Position numbers and translations under genes: made by a program. From Chloroflexota bacterium (GTDB lineage Bacteria > Chloroflexota > Dehalococcoidia > Tepidiformales > Tepidiformaceae), in NCBI GenBank assembly GCA_016191435.1, contig JACPOQ010000028.1, positions 429,155-493,154 on the forward strand: DNA of 64,000 bases. The letters run 5' to 3'. The notes below the pieces were generated by a model. That model saw only the letters and a program-made list of their open reading frames with translations. It was not told the DNA's origin and made no database searches. This document shows positions 17,309 through 25,905 of the stretch, one piece after another. Position 1 is the first letter of the stretch; every line of letters begins with the position of its first letter.

Positions 17309-19870
17309 TCAGATGATGCGTGCGATGGAGCCGCGCTCCGGGTCCTTCACCACCTCGATGCGCCGTTCGAAGCGCTCACGCAGCTCCTCCACGTGCGTCA
17401 CCACCAGGATCAGGCGGAAGTCGCGGCTGATCGCGTTGATCGCCTCCACCAGGCGGTCGATGCCCTCGCGGTCCTGCGTCCCGAACCCCTCATCGATGAT
17501 GAGCGTCGGCAATTCCGCCCCGGCTTGCGATGCCAACAGCTTCGATAGGGCTATGCGCAGCGCAAAATCGACCCGGAACGCCTCGCCGCCGCTGTACATC
17601 TCGTAGTCGCGCGTCCCGAGGTCGTCGCTGATGAGGATGTCGAGCGTCTCCTTCGGCCCCGCGCTCGCCGTCTCGCGCCGCGTCATCAGCGACACGTGGA
17701 TGCGTCCGCCCGTCATCCGGTCGAGCATCTCGTTGGCCGTTAACTCCAGCTCCGGGAGCGCCTGTTCGATGAGCATCGCCTGCACGCCGTCGCGGCCGAA
17801 CGCCTTCCAGAGGTCGCCGTAGACGGTCTCCTCCTCCTTCATGGCCCGGAGCTCGTCGAGGGCCGCCTCCACGCGCGCCCGCAGCGCCAGCAGCTGGTCC
17901 CGGCGCTGGCCCGCCGCCCCGTGGTCGCGCGCGAGCTGTTCGAGGGTGGCGCGCGCGGCCGCGAGCTCGCCCTCAGCCACCGCGAGCCGCGGGCTGACGT
18001 CCTGGGCCGCCTCCAACGCCGCCTCCGCCGCTCCGCGCTTGGACTCGGCGGCCACCAGCTCTTCGTCCCATGCGGCGATCTCGGCCTCGCTATCGGCCAT
18101 CGCGCGTTCGATGTTCGCGCCACGCTCGTCGGCGACGAGCAGTTCCCGGTACGCATCCTCCACCCCGTCGAGGTCGCGCAACTCGCGGCGCACCCGGGCG
18201 TGCGCTTCGGCGTCGTAATCGAGCCCGGCGAACGCGGCGCGAGCGTCGTCGAGGCGGTCGCGGATGGCCGTGGCGAAGTCTTCGCCGGCGAGCACCTGGC
18301 GGACCCGCTCACACTCGCTGCGCTGTGCGGGAATCGCGGCCTCCGCATCCTCGGCGATGCGGATATCGGCGTGCAGTTCGCGTTCGCGTGTGCGGAGCTG
18401 CTCGCGGCGCAGCTGGCAGTCCGCGAGCAACGTCGTGGCGGCAGCGCGTTCGCGTTCCGCTGCGGCCTCCGCCTCGTCCGCGACCACGTTCGCAGACTCG
18501 AACCGGGCGCCCAGGTCGCGGCGCAGCCGCGAGTACTCAGCGCGCACGTGCTCGATGTCGTCCGGGCTTAGCGGCTGGCGGCAGATGGGGCACTGGGCCA
18601 CGCCATCGAGCTGATCCAGCTTCTCCTTGAGCTCGCGGTTCTGCTGCTTGCAGCCAGCCGCCTCCGCGCGGGCCGCAGCCGCGCGTTTGCTCGCCTCGCT
18701 TTCCGCTGCGCGGTGGTGCTCGACTCGCCGCTCATCGTCCGCGACATCCGACTCTTCCAACTTCAGGTCGTCTTGGCGGGCGCGGAGCGCTGGGAGCCCG
18801 GCCGCCGCGGCCTCGGCGGTGGCGAGCTCACGCGCGAGCTGTTCGAACTTCTGCTGCAGGACGGCCCGCTCCTGATTGATGGCCGCCTCCGCCTGCGCGA
18901 TCAGCATCTCCAGGTGCTGGGCCTTCGCCTGGATGTCCGCGAGCCGTTGGTCCTGCTCCCGCAGGCCAAGCAGGGCGTCGTGGCGTTCGCGCAACGCTAC
19001 CGCGCCGGCGAGCTGGACCTGGATGCGTTCGGATTCGCGGCGAAGCTGCTCCAGCGCTTCTTTCCGCCGCCCAATGTCGGCCGCCAGCCGTCCCACGCGC
19101 TCGGCGCAGGCCACGGCATCGTCACGGATGCGGGTGAAGTCCATCGCCGCCTGGCGCAAATCCAAGACCGCCGTCTCCAGCGCTTCAACCTTCGGCGTAA
19201 GCACGGCGCGCTCGGATTCGATGCGCTCGATGTTCCCCTCGATGTCCGGCAGTTCGAGCAGCTCAACCCGCGCCGCGTCCGTGTTCCTTTCGAGGTCGCG
19301 AGCGCGGATGGTGGCTTCTTTCTTGCGGTCGTTCGCGGCCACCGACAGCTGTTCGTACCGCTCCAGGAAGAGGATCTTGCGGAAGACCTCCTTGCGGTCG
19401 GCGGGGCCTTTGCGCGTGAACTCATCGGCCCGGCCCTGCGCGACAAAGGCGCTGTTTGCGAATGTGTCGTAGTCCATGCGCACCCGGCGGATGATTTCCT
19501 GCTGCGTCTCGGTGATGGTCCCGCCGCTGAGGGATCTCCGGGACCCATCCTCGTGCACGACCGCAAGCTCGAGCGAGCCCGCGCCGCGGCCCCTGGTTCG
19601 CTTGCGGTTTACGACGTACCTCGTCGCGTGGTCGCCGTCGCCGATGTCGAATTCGAACTCGACCGCCATCTCGTGCTGCCCGAGGTGGATGACGTCGTCG
19701 TCGGTGCGGCCGCGGCTTCGCTTCCAAAGTGCCCACGTCATCGCATCGAGCAGCGCCGATTTGCCGTGGCCGTTGGCGCCACTGAGCACAGCGAGGTTGA
19801 GCCCGGAGAGGTCGAGGTCGCACTCGCGGTAGGAGAGGAAGTTTCGCAACCTGAGCCGGCGCGGGATCAT
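17309..19870 (-). CDS. sbcC: SbcC/Rad50-like SMC-family ATPase
   Basis: This protein has 853 residues from the ATG at 19870, which overlaps the stop of the nuclease gene (ATGA); the open frame upstream of it only shadows that gene. The N-terminus IPRRLRLRNFLSY leads to Walker A GANGHGKS (residues 31-38). Long coiled coils flank a central zinc hook CPICRQPL (near residue 427), where two subunits join. The C-terminal lobe has MYSGGEAFRVDFALRIALSK (ABC signature) and Walker B LPTLIIDEGFGTQD. With SbcD it forms the ATP-dependent nuclease that opens hairpins and processes double-strand breaks. Length is somewhat short of E. coli SbcC (about 1050). Confidence 0.92.
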   Translation of the reverse strand: MIPRRLRLRNFLSYRECDLDLSGLNLAVLSGANGHGKSALLDAMTWALWKRSRGRTDDDVIHLGQHEMAVEFEFDIGDGDHATRYVVNRKRTRGRGAGSLELAVVHEDGSRRSLSGGTITETQQEIIRRVRMDYDTFANSAFVAQGRADEFTRKGPADRKEVFRKILFLERYEQLSVAANDRKKEATIRARDLERNTDAARVELLELPDIEGNIERIESERAVLTPKVEALETAVLDLRQAAMDFTRIRDDAVACAERVGRLAADIGRRKEALEQLRRESERIQVQLAGAVALRERHDALLGLREQDQRLADIQAKAQHLEMLIAQAEAAINQERAVLQQKFEQLARELATAEAAAAGLPALRARQDDLKLEESDVADDERRVEHHRAAESEASKRAAAARAEAAGCKQQNRELKEKLDQLDGVAQCPICRQPLSPDDIEHVRAEYSRLRRDLGARFESANVVADEAEAAAERERAAATTLLADCQLRREQLRTRERELHADIRIAEDAEAAIPAQRSECERVRQVLAGEDFATAIRDRLDDARAAFAGLDYDAEAHARVRRELRDLDGVEDAYRELLVADERGANIERAMADSEAEIAAWDEELVAAESKRGAAEAALEAAQDVSPRLAVAEGELAAARATLEQLARDHGAAGQRRDQLLALRARVEAALDELRAMKEEETVYGDLWKAFGRDGVQAMLIEQALPELELTANEMLDRMTGGRIHVSLMTRRETASAGPKETLDILISDDLGTRDYEMYSGGEAFRVDFALRIALSKLLASQAGAELPTLIIDEGFGTQDREGIDRLVEAINAISRDFRLILVVTHVEELRERFERRIEVVKDPERGSIARII

Positions 19871-20640
19871 GTCGCCGGCTCCCGGGGATCGACGCGGTGG
19901 AGCCGCCAGCGCACGCCCTGCGCGTCGAAATCGACGAGCGCCGCCCAGCCGGCCTTCCGGTTCGCGTCGCTGAGGGCGAGCGGCGCGCCGCTGTACACGG
20001 CGGTGAGTCCGCCGGAGCTGACATCCGCGTGCGGTTCCCAGTGGCCGAGCGCGAGATAGTCGTAGTGGGGCGCCGCGGCCTCCACCTCGCTCTCGTGGAT
20101 GAGCAGCGAGCGGTGCATCTCGCCACCATCGCGGACGAAGTGGCCGTGCGCCAGCGCGATGTGCCAGCGGCCATCGAGGCGCGGCAGGATGCCCGCGAGC
20201 GGGCGGAAGTGCCAGTCCGTATCGACGTACGCCCGTCCCCACAGCACCAGGTCCAGTTCCTCGGCGAACAGGTGCTCGCCTTCGTGCGCACGGACGATGC
20301 GCAGCCTGGGCGCCATCGCTTCGAGGTCGTAGCGCCAATAGATGCGGCCAGGGTCCATAGGGTCGTGGTTGCCCGGCAGCAGGAAGGTACGTCCCTTGAA
20401 GCGCGCGATCTGCGCGCCGGCGTACTCCACGGTCGACGCGGGCACGCGGTCGTTGTCGAAGAAGTCCCCAACAATCAGCAGCACATCGGCATCCTGGTCG
20501 TTGGCAAGGTCGATGACGCGCGCGAAGGCGGCCTCCATCAAGCCGCGGCGCTCCGCCCAGGCGGCTTCCTGGTGGCCGGAGTAGGCGCCGAGATGGACAT
20601 CGGAGGTGTGGACCACCCGCAGCGGCCGGCGGTCAGGCAC
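19867..20640 (-). CDS. Second SbcD/Mre11-like metallophosphoesterase
   Basis: This protein has 257 residues from a GTG at 20640 that overlaps the upstream nuclease gene by 8 bases. It has phosphoesterase motifs TSDVHLG, VGDFFDN, LPGNHDPMD and AHGHF. The last motif reads LALGHWEPH rather than the usual GHxH, so one metal ligand may be displaced. It is shorter than the neighbouring nuclease and lacks a long C-terminal capping region. It sits between that nuclease and the SbcC gene with overlaps on both sides. Either it is the true SbcC partner or it makes a second complex. Confidence 0.82.
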   Translation of the reverse strand: MPDRRPLRVVHTSDVHLGAYSGHQEAAWAERRGLMEAAFARVIDLANDQDADVLLIVGDFFDNDRVPASTVEYAGAQIARFKGRTFLLPGNHDPMDPGRIYWRYDLEAMAPRLRIVRAHEGEHLFAEELDLVLWGRAYVDTDWHFRPLAGILPRLDGRWHIALAHGHFVRDGGEMHRSLLIHESEVEAAAPHYDYLALGHWEPHADVSSGGLTAVYSGAPLALSDANRKAGWAALVDFDAQGVRWRLHRVDPREPAT

Positions 20641-21958
20641 CAGGCGCCACCGTATCGACCAGGTCCTTCGCCGCCGTGAGAAGCCGCGCTTTGCGCGCCT
20701 CGTCCAGTTGTTGGCGCTTGAAGTAGTGCCCCAGCGCCTCCAGGGGGTTCGCCGATGACACGAGACTCTCGCCCGCCACGGCCGACCCGAGACCCGGGTC
20801 GCGGGGCACGATGGGGCGGAACGAGGCGACGTAGTGTGCGCTTTCGAGCAGCCGCTTCGCTTCCGGGATGCGGAAGTTGCGGATCTGTTCCCGGGCGATG
20901 GTCGGGTCGCCGGGTTTGGTGGCGCCGGGCCGGCCGAGTTCGACTTCGACGCGCACAATCGCGTCCGCCACGTCCGCGGCTTCGATGGCGGCGCACACCT
21001 CCGCCGTGGGGTCATCCGCTTTCGGCCTGGCCTGCACCGTCACGAAGCGGCGCGCAGGGACCGCTTCGAGGCGCGGCGCCCCGCTTCCGCCTACACGCGC
21101 CCCCTGCGGTTTCGCGGGGTCGATATCGAACACCATGAAACCCTTCGTCTGCCCCTCCTCCCCGAAGTCCACCGGCTGCATCGATCCGGAGTACCAGCAT
21201 GGCGTCTGCAACCCGAGGTCGCGGTTATTGTGGTGGTGGCCCAGCGCGATGTAGTCGAAGCGGCCGTCGGGGATGGCGCTCTTCATCAGCGTCGGCGCGC
21301 TGCCCACTGTCATCCACGACTCGCTGCCGGGATCGAACGGGTTCAGCCAGTCGTTCACGGAGACGTGGGACGTCAGGATCGCGGGCACACCCGGGTCGAT
21401 GAGGTCCGCCTGCTTCGCCATCGCCTCGGTCATTTCCTCTTCGACCAGCTTCTCGACCTGGTCGATGGTCAGCGTTGCGTGTTGGGGGTTATTCGCCAGG
21501 AAGCGGCTGACCTGTGGCCACGGCAGATACGCGACCTGGAGCGGCCCGGACCGCGTCTGGAGGACGCGCGGCCGCATCCCGTGCACGCCGAACCAGGCGT
21601 TGTCGCCGACGGTCACGTCCGGGACATCGAGCGTGCGGTAGATTTCGAGCGCGTGGGCGCGGCCTTCGGCGTTCGGGAGGTCGTGGTTGCCCACGAGCAG
21701 GAACGTCGGAATACCGGCGGAGCTCAGCTGGCGGATGCGGCGCGCGAACTCGCGCTGGTGCGTCTGCGACGGTTCGCGGGCCTTGTAGGCGTCGCCGGCG
21801 AAGATGACGGCGTCGACTCCCTCGGCGAGCGCGAACGCGACCAGGTGGTCGAAGGCGTCGAGGAAGTCCTGCATGCGCGTCGACCAGCCCCTATCCGGAA
21901 CGAGGCGGCCATAGGTATCGACGCCGATGTGAAGATCGGCGAAATGGATAATACGCAC
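20633..21958 (-). CDS. SbcD/Mre11-like exonuclease subunit
   Basis: This is a 441-residue calcineurin-type metallophosphoesterase. I choose the GTG at 21958 over a TTG two codons earlier because TAGGAT ends exactly six bases upstream, which gives a leaderless start. The dinuclear metal motifs are all present: FADLHIG, FAGDAYKAR, LLVGNHDLPN, LTSHVSVN and ALGHHH. After the catalytic domain (about residues 1-275) come beta-rich and helical capping regions as in SbcD/Mre11. It is the first gene of a three-gene operon with a second nuclease and SbcC. Its likely function is Mn-dependent nuclease in double-strand break and hairpin repair. Confidence 0.88.
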   Translation of the reverse strand: MRIIHFADLHIGVDTYGRLVPDRGWSTRMQDFLDAFDHLVAFALAEGVDAVIFAGDAYKAREPSQTHQREFARRIRQLSSAGIPTFLLVGNHDLPNAEGRAHALEIYRTLDVPDVTVGDNAWFGVHGMRPRVLQTRSGPLQVAYLPWPQVSRFLANNPQHATLTIDQVEKLVEEEMTEAMAKQADLIDPGVPAILTSHVSVNDWLNPFDPGSESWMTVGSAPTLMKSAIPDGRFDYIALGHHHNNRDLGLQTPCWYSGSMQPVDFGEEGQTKGFMVFDIDPAKPQGARVGGSGAPRLEAVPARRFVTVQARPKADDPTAEVCAAIEAADVADAIVRVEVELGRPGATKPGDPTIAREQIRNFRIPEAKRLLESAHYVASFRPIVPRDPGLGSAVAGESLVSSANPLEALGHYFKRQQLDEARKARLLTAAKDLVDTVAPGA

Positions 21959-21964
21959 GAGCAA

Positions 21965-21970
21965 ATCCTA
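21965..21970 (-). promoter_or_regulatory. -10 element of the sbcCD-like operon (leaderless)
   Basis: TAGGAT is followed by six bases (TTGCTC) and the GTG start at 21958. The spacing places the transcript start on the start codon. No ribosome-binding site is present. Confidence 0.6.
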
Positions 21971-22041
21971 CCCGTGTGTTTCACGGAGCGCATAGGCGCG
22001 CTGTCCCTCGCGTGTGAAGATTCGGGATGACGTTATGTTGA

Positions 22042-22698
22042 CTACACGCGGCGAAAGGTGCGAATGGCCACAAACCCGAAGGCTGCGCGTGCCAGCGAAA
22101 CCTGCTGGAGGCCGATCGCCTCGAACGACGGGTGCCAGGGGTGGTCGGCGACGACGAGCACACCGCCGAGACGCAGCAGCCGGGCTGCCTCGCGCATGAT
22201 CGCCGCGGCGACATCGAGGGGCACATGCCCGAGCAGATGCGCGGCGACCACTCCATCGAAGCTGCCCTCGGCCCACGGGAAGCGCGCCGCGTCAGCGTGG
22301 ACGAGCCGCGCCGCCAGGGGAGGGATCCGTTGCTCGGCACGTTCGAGCATAAATGGCGAGAGGTCCACGCCGGTGAGGCGGGCGCAGGGGAACGCGCGCC
22401 GCAGCGCGGCCAGGCCGTGTCCGGGTCCGCAGCCGATTTCCAGCAAGTCCGCGGTTTGCACCCTCCGCAACGCCGACACGATGGCGCGGTGGACTTGCGC
22501 CTCGGCGAGGGCGGAGTAAACCCGCCGAATGCAGGCGTCGTACCCGGCGACGCTCCGGCGCGAGAGGTACCCCTCGGGAAGGAAGTGCCAGCGGCGCAGG
22601 TACCATGCCGGATAGCCGATGGAGGCGTCGCTCTGCGGCGAAGACTCCGCCTGTCGCAGGCAGTGGCGCAGCCGTCCGGGGGGCACCGTCTTCAGCAT
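22042..22698 (-). CDS. SAM-dependent methyltransferase (type 11-like)
   Basis: This 218-residue protein has motif I LLEIGCGPGHGLAALR at about residues 86-101, the acidic GVDLSPFML, the DAARFPWAEGSFDGVVAAHLLGH segment and RLGGVLVVADHPWH. The layout is that of Methyltransf_11/UbiE-like small-molecule methyltransferases. A TACTAT hexamer sits nine bases before the ATG, so the leader is at most a few bases. It is divergent from the monooxygenase-like gene. The substrate is unknown. Confidence 0.82.
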   Translation of the reverse strand: MLKTVPPGRLRHCLRQAESSPQSDASIGYPAWYLRRWHFLPEGYLSRRSVAGYDACIRRVYSALAEAQVHRAIVSALRRVQTADLLEIGCGPGHGLAALRRAFPCARLTGVDLSPFMLERAEQRIPPLAARLVHADAARFPWAEGSFDGVVAAHLLGHVPLDVAAAIMREAARLLRLGGVLVVADHPWHPSFEAIGLQQVSLARAAFGFVAIRTFRRV

Positions 22699-22769
22699 GG
22701 CGCACGCATAGTAGTGGGAAGCTCGAACACGAGCGAGCCCGTGCGCGCGACTGCAGGCGGGCCCGCGGG

Positions 22770-22775
22770 TAGAAT
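22770..22775 (+). promoter_or_regulatory. -10 element for the ABM-domain gene
   Basis: TAGAAT lies 27 bases before the ATG at 22803. A strong ribosome site (AGGAGGGGG) lies between them, so this transcript has a normal leader. Confidence 0.45.
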
Positions 22776-22802
22776 CGCACCCATTCAGGAGGGGGTACCC
22801 AC

Positions 22803-23102
22803 ATGATCACGATCGTCGCCAAACTTACCGCGGCCGAAGGCAAGGCCGATGAACTGCGCGCCATCCTCACCGAAATGGTGGGGAACGTGAAGCACAAGGA
22901 AGCCGGCAAAGTCGTCGCCTACTCGCTCCACACCACCGATGCCGACCCGAACGTCTTCATGTTCTACGAACAGTACGCCGATGCGGACGCGCTCGCCGCT
23001 CACGGCCAGACCGAGCACATGGCGGCTATGGGCGGCAAGCTGCGGGGCATCGTTGCCGGCCGCCCCGTGATCGAGCGCTACGCGCAGATCGCCGGCATCT
23101 AG
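22803..23102 (+). CDS. Antibiotic biosynthesis monooxygenase (ABM) domain protein
   Basis: This 99-residue protein is a single dimeric alpha+beta barrel domain: MITIVAKLTAAEGKADELR opens the first strand and helix, YSLHTTDADPNVFMFYEQYADADAL is the central motif, and AAHGQTEHM carries the conserved His. The family includes quinone monooxygenases (YgiN), heme-degrading enzymes and many small stress proteins. A strong AGGAGG site lies six or seven bases upstream. The closest guess is a YgiN-like quinol/aldehyde-handling role. Confidence 0.85.
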   Translation: MITIVAKLTAAEGKADELRAILTEMVGNVKHKEAGKVVAYSLHTTDADPNVFMFYEQYADADALAAHGQTEHMAAMGGKLRGIVAGRPVIERYAQIAGI

Positions 23103-23142
23103 GCGGACTTCCGCGAGGCCAACCCGGGCCGGGCGGCGAGGC

Positions 23143-23373
23143 TCACTGCACGGGCGTGCTCAGCGCACGGTCCAGTTGGTCATCCGAAAGGCCCTCCAGG
23201 AGACGGCGGGCATCGTCGTATTGCTTTTCGACCTTGTCCCGCCTGTCCCGGTGCTCTTTCGAACCGAACGTGCTGGTTTCGCGGGCGACACGGTCGATCT
23301 CGTCGAGCGCCAGCCTTCGTTCGTCTTCCGCCTTGCGTTCCAGCAGTGCGGCGATTTTTTGTTCTCGGTTCAT
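23143..23373 (-). CDS. Small helical (coiled-coil) hypothetical protein
   Basis: This protein has 76 residues from the ATG at 23373, which has GAGGG upstream. The open frame continues upstream but with Arg/Cys-rich text that does not look coding. Nearly all residues are helix formers with strong charge alternation (REQKIAALLERKAEDERRL, then RDKVEKQYDDARRLLEGL), so a two-helix coiled coil is likely. No family is recognised. Confidence 0.55.
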   Translation of the reverse strand: MNREQKIAALLERKAEDERRLALDEIDRVARETSTFGSKEHRDRRDKVEKQYDDARRLLEGLSDDQLDRALSTPVQ

Positions 23374-23672
23374 GCACCCTCTTGCCGAGCAACGCCCGGG
23401 CCCCCAGCCCACTGTACGCCCTGTTGGCGCCCGGCGGCGGCACACGTGCAACCACCCCGGTACGGTGGCGGCCCGGCGCGGGGCATTCCGAGTCCTGAAT
23501 CGGCAGAACAACGCGAGGCGCTTTCGCCCCTTTCCTGAGGGCTCATGATCGCCGATAGCGTGGAGAAATGGCCGCTGCGCATTTCTCGCCACTGGTCACA
23601 AAGTAGCGCGATGCATTATCGCCAATTGTGTTGTAATCTGCCGGGGTAACGAGCACAAGGAGACCCCGAAGA

Positions 23673-23933
23673 ATGGCAAAGTTCACCACGATTCATCGTT
23701 CGGAGATGCCCGCCGTGAGCCGGCAGGGCGGCCGCCTGGGCGCACGCATGCGCGAATACGACGGCTACATCCTCGGGCTGAAGCCCGAGCAAGCCGGGAA
23801 ACTGACACCCGGCGAAGGCGAAACTCCCCGTGGCATTGCCGTACGGCTTAGCCGTGCAGCCAAGCGCAACGGGAAGAGTGTCGATGTGCGCGTCGCCGGT
23901 GATGCCGTCTACTTCGCCCTGGAACTGGACTAA
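23673..23933 (+). CDS. Small basic hypothetical protein
   Basis: This 86-residue protein has a good AAGGAGA ribosome site and a TAATCT -10-like hexamer at 23634-23639. It has a mixed basic alpha/beta sequence (IAVRLSRAAKRNGKSVDVRV, then DAVYFALELD at the C-terminus), which suggests a small nucleic-acid-binding or regulatory fold. The tyrosine-phosphatase gene starts nine bases later, so the two are probably cotranscribed. I do not recognise the family. Confidence 0.6.
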   Translation: MAKFTTIHRSEMPAVSRQGGRLGARMREYDGYILGLKPEQAGKLTPGEGETPRGIAVRLSRAAKRNGKSVDVRVAGDAVYFALELD

Positions 23934-23942
23934 CCTCGCCCA

Positions 23943-24464
23943 ATGGTGGACCTGTACTGGGCGGAAGGCGCATTCCCCGGCCGTTTAGCGGTCGCGGGGA
24001 GGCCGCGCGGCGGCAGCTTTTTGGCCGATGACATCGCGGCGTTCGGCGCGCACGGTGTTGGGGCGCTTGTTTCCACACTCGGGCCCAAAGAGACCCGCGA
24101 TGCCCAGCTCGAACACCTTGCCGGCGCGGCGCGGGGCGCCGGCATCGAATTTCTTCACCTGCCGATCCCAAACTTGCTAGCGCCGTCGATCGAAGGTGTG
24201 ATTGAGGCGCTCCGCAGATTGGCTGCGATGGCCGCCGCAGGTGTGAACGTCGCCGTGCATTGCTGGGCTGGCATCGGGCGTTCGCCTCTGATCGTCAGTT
24301 CCGTGCTTGTGTTGCTCGGCCTTTCCGCCGAAGAAGCCTGGCTTCGGGTCGAAACCGCGCGGATGGCCCGCGTCCCGGACACGCACCTCCAGCGCGCGTG
24401 GGTCCACGACCTCGCGCGATTCGCCGGGCCAGTGCCCGGCGTCGCGCTCATGCCGTCGTCGTAG
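23943..24464 (+). CDS. Dual-specificity/tyrosine phosphatase-like protein
   Basis: This 173-residue protein has the CX5R active-site loop VHCWAGIGRS (C107, R113). The upstream segment GVGALVSTLGPKETRD occupies the place of the general-acid loop region, and LPIPNLLAP may supply the acid loop, though a clear Asp is not obvious there. Such proteins dephosphorylate phosphotyrosine, phosphoinositides or nucleotides. Its last 17 bases overlap the 3' end of the convergent histidine-kinase gene. Confidence 0.8.
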   Translation: MVDLYWAEGAFPGRLAVAGRPRGGSFLADDIAAFGAHGVGALVSTLGPKETRDAQLEHLAGAARGAGIEFLHLPIPNLLAPSIEGVIEALRRLAAMAAAGVNVAVHCWAGIGRSPLIVSSVLVLLGLSAEEAWLRVETARMARVPDTHLQRAWVHDLARFAGPVPGVALMPSS

Positions 24465-25902
24465 CCGGCTCCGGCCGCGGCGGTGCGGCGGCGGCGTCCG
24501 CGAGCGGGAGCCGGATCGTGAACTCGGCGCCGCCCTGGGGGGCGTTCGCCGCGGTGACCGACCCGCCATGGCGTTCCACAATCGCGGCGACAATCGAGAG
24601 GCCCAGCCCCGACCCTCCGTGAGCCCGCGAACGCGACGTGTCGGCGCGATAGAAGCGATCGAAGACGTGCCCAACGTCCGTGGGAGCGAGCCCTGCGCCC
24701 TCATCGCGCACCGTGAGCACGGCAGACGAGGCCTCCACGCTGAGGCTAACGTGGACCGGGGTGCCTTCGGGCGTGTGCTGGCGGGCGTTTGCGAGCACGT
24801 TCGTGAGCACCTGGCGCAGCTGGTGCTCATCGCCTATCACCGTGACGCTGCCCGGCGCCTCCAGGCTCACGGTCCTGCCCGCGTCCACCACGCGGGAATC
24901 CTCGATGGCTTCGCGGACCACGAGCGCGAGGTCCACCGGGGCGCGCACCGGCTCGCGGCCTTCGTCGAGGCGCGCCAGCGTCAGGAGTTCCTCCACGAGC
25001 ACGCTCATGCGCTCCGATTGGTCGCTGATGCGCGCCATGACGCGCTCCAGGTCCGCCGGCCGCGTGGAGGCGCCCCGCCCGAAGAGCTCGGCATAGCCGC
25101 GGATCGAAGTTAGCGGCGTGCGCAACTCGTGCGACGCATCCGATACGAACCGGCGGAGCCGCTCCTCCGATTCTTCACGCGCCCGAAACGCATCCTCGAT
25201 GCGTCCGAGCATGCGGTTCAAGGCGGTGCCCAACCGGCCGGCTTCGGTGCGCGCGTTCGCGACGGGCACGCGCCGCGCCAGGTCGCCACCGGCGATGGAG
25301 TCGGCGGCGCCTGTTATCTGGCGCAACGGCCGCAGCCCGGCGTGGATCAGCACCAGCCCGGCCAGCCCGGTGACGAGCAGCACCGCGCCCGATACGAGCG
25401 CTTCGATGACGAGGAGCCGCCGCAGCGTCTGCTCGACGTCCGACATCGGGATCGCCACCACGAGTGCCCCACCCCCATGGAGCGGGGTCACCAGCACGCG
25501 GTACCGGAGCCCCGACGAGCCACCAGATCCTGCGTCGAACCGGCGATCGGTGGGATTGCCGGCGCTGTCAACGGGCGGGATGAGCGCGGCCGGGAGGCTC
25601 GGCTCCGGGTACGTCTGGTCCCCCAGCCCGTAGAGCCGGAAGGTGAGCCGCTGACCGGATTCGTCGCGCAGGTCCACGTAGGTTCCTGGTGGCAGCGAGG
25701 CCAGCGGGCCACCACCCGGGCCATCTCCCGGCCGCGGCCGTCCCAGTTCGACCGCCGCCGGCCCCAGTGTGCTATCGAGCTGGCTGTCGACGCGGTCGAT
25801 AAGGAACGAGCGGACGGCGAAGTAAGTGGTTGTCCCCGCGGCCGCGAGGCCCACGAGCACGAGCGTCAGCATCGTGAGGATCAGCCGGAGCCGGAGAGAC
25901 AC
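24448..25902 (-). CDS. Sensor histidine kinase
   Basis: This 484-residue membrane kinase has a TM helix at residues 8-29, an extracytoplasmic sensor of about 130 residues rich in Pro/Gly, a second TM at about 166-186, and HAMP to about 245. The HisKA box SDASHELRTPLTS has the phospho-accepting H258. The ATPase domain has the N-box NVLANARQHTPEG, G1 DEGAGL and G2 GGSGLGLSI. The gene begins three bases after the response-regulator stop, so they form one operon. The signal is unknown, but the HtrA protease and helical exported protein nearby suggest envelope stress. Confidence 0.92.
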   Translation of the reverse strand: MSLRLRLILTMLTLVLVGLAAAGTTTYFAVRSFLIDRVDSQLDSTLGPAAVELGRPRPGDGPGGGPLASLPPGTYVDLRDESGQRLTFRLYGLGDQTYPEPSLPAALIPPVDSAGNPTDRRFDAGSGGSSGLRYRVLVTPLHGGGALVVAIPMSDVEQTLRRLLVIEALVSGAVLLVTGLAGLVLIHAGLRPLRQITGAADSIAGGDLARRVPVANARTEAGRLGTALNRMLGRIEDAFRAREESEERLRRFVSDASHELRTPLTSIRGYAELFGRGASTRPADLERVMARISDQSERMSVLVEELLTLARLDEGREPVRAPVDLALVVREAIEDSRVVDAGRTVSLEAPGSVTVIGDEHQLRQVLTNVLANARQHTPEGTPVHVSLSVEASSAVLTVRDEGAGLAPTDVGHVFDRFYRADTSRSRAHGGSGLGLSIVAAIVERHGGSVTAANAPQGGAEFTIRLPLADAAAAPPRPEPATTTA

Positions 25903-25905
25903 GCG

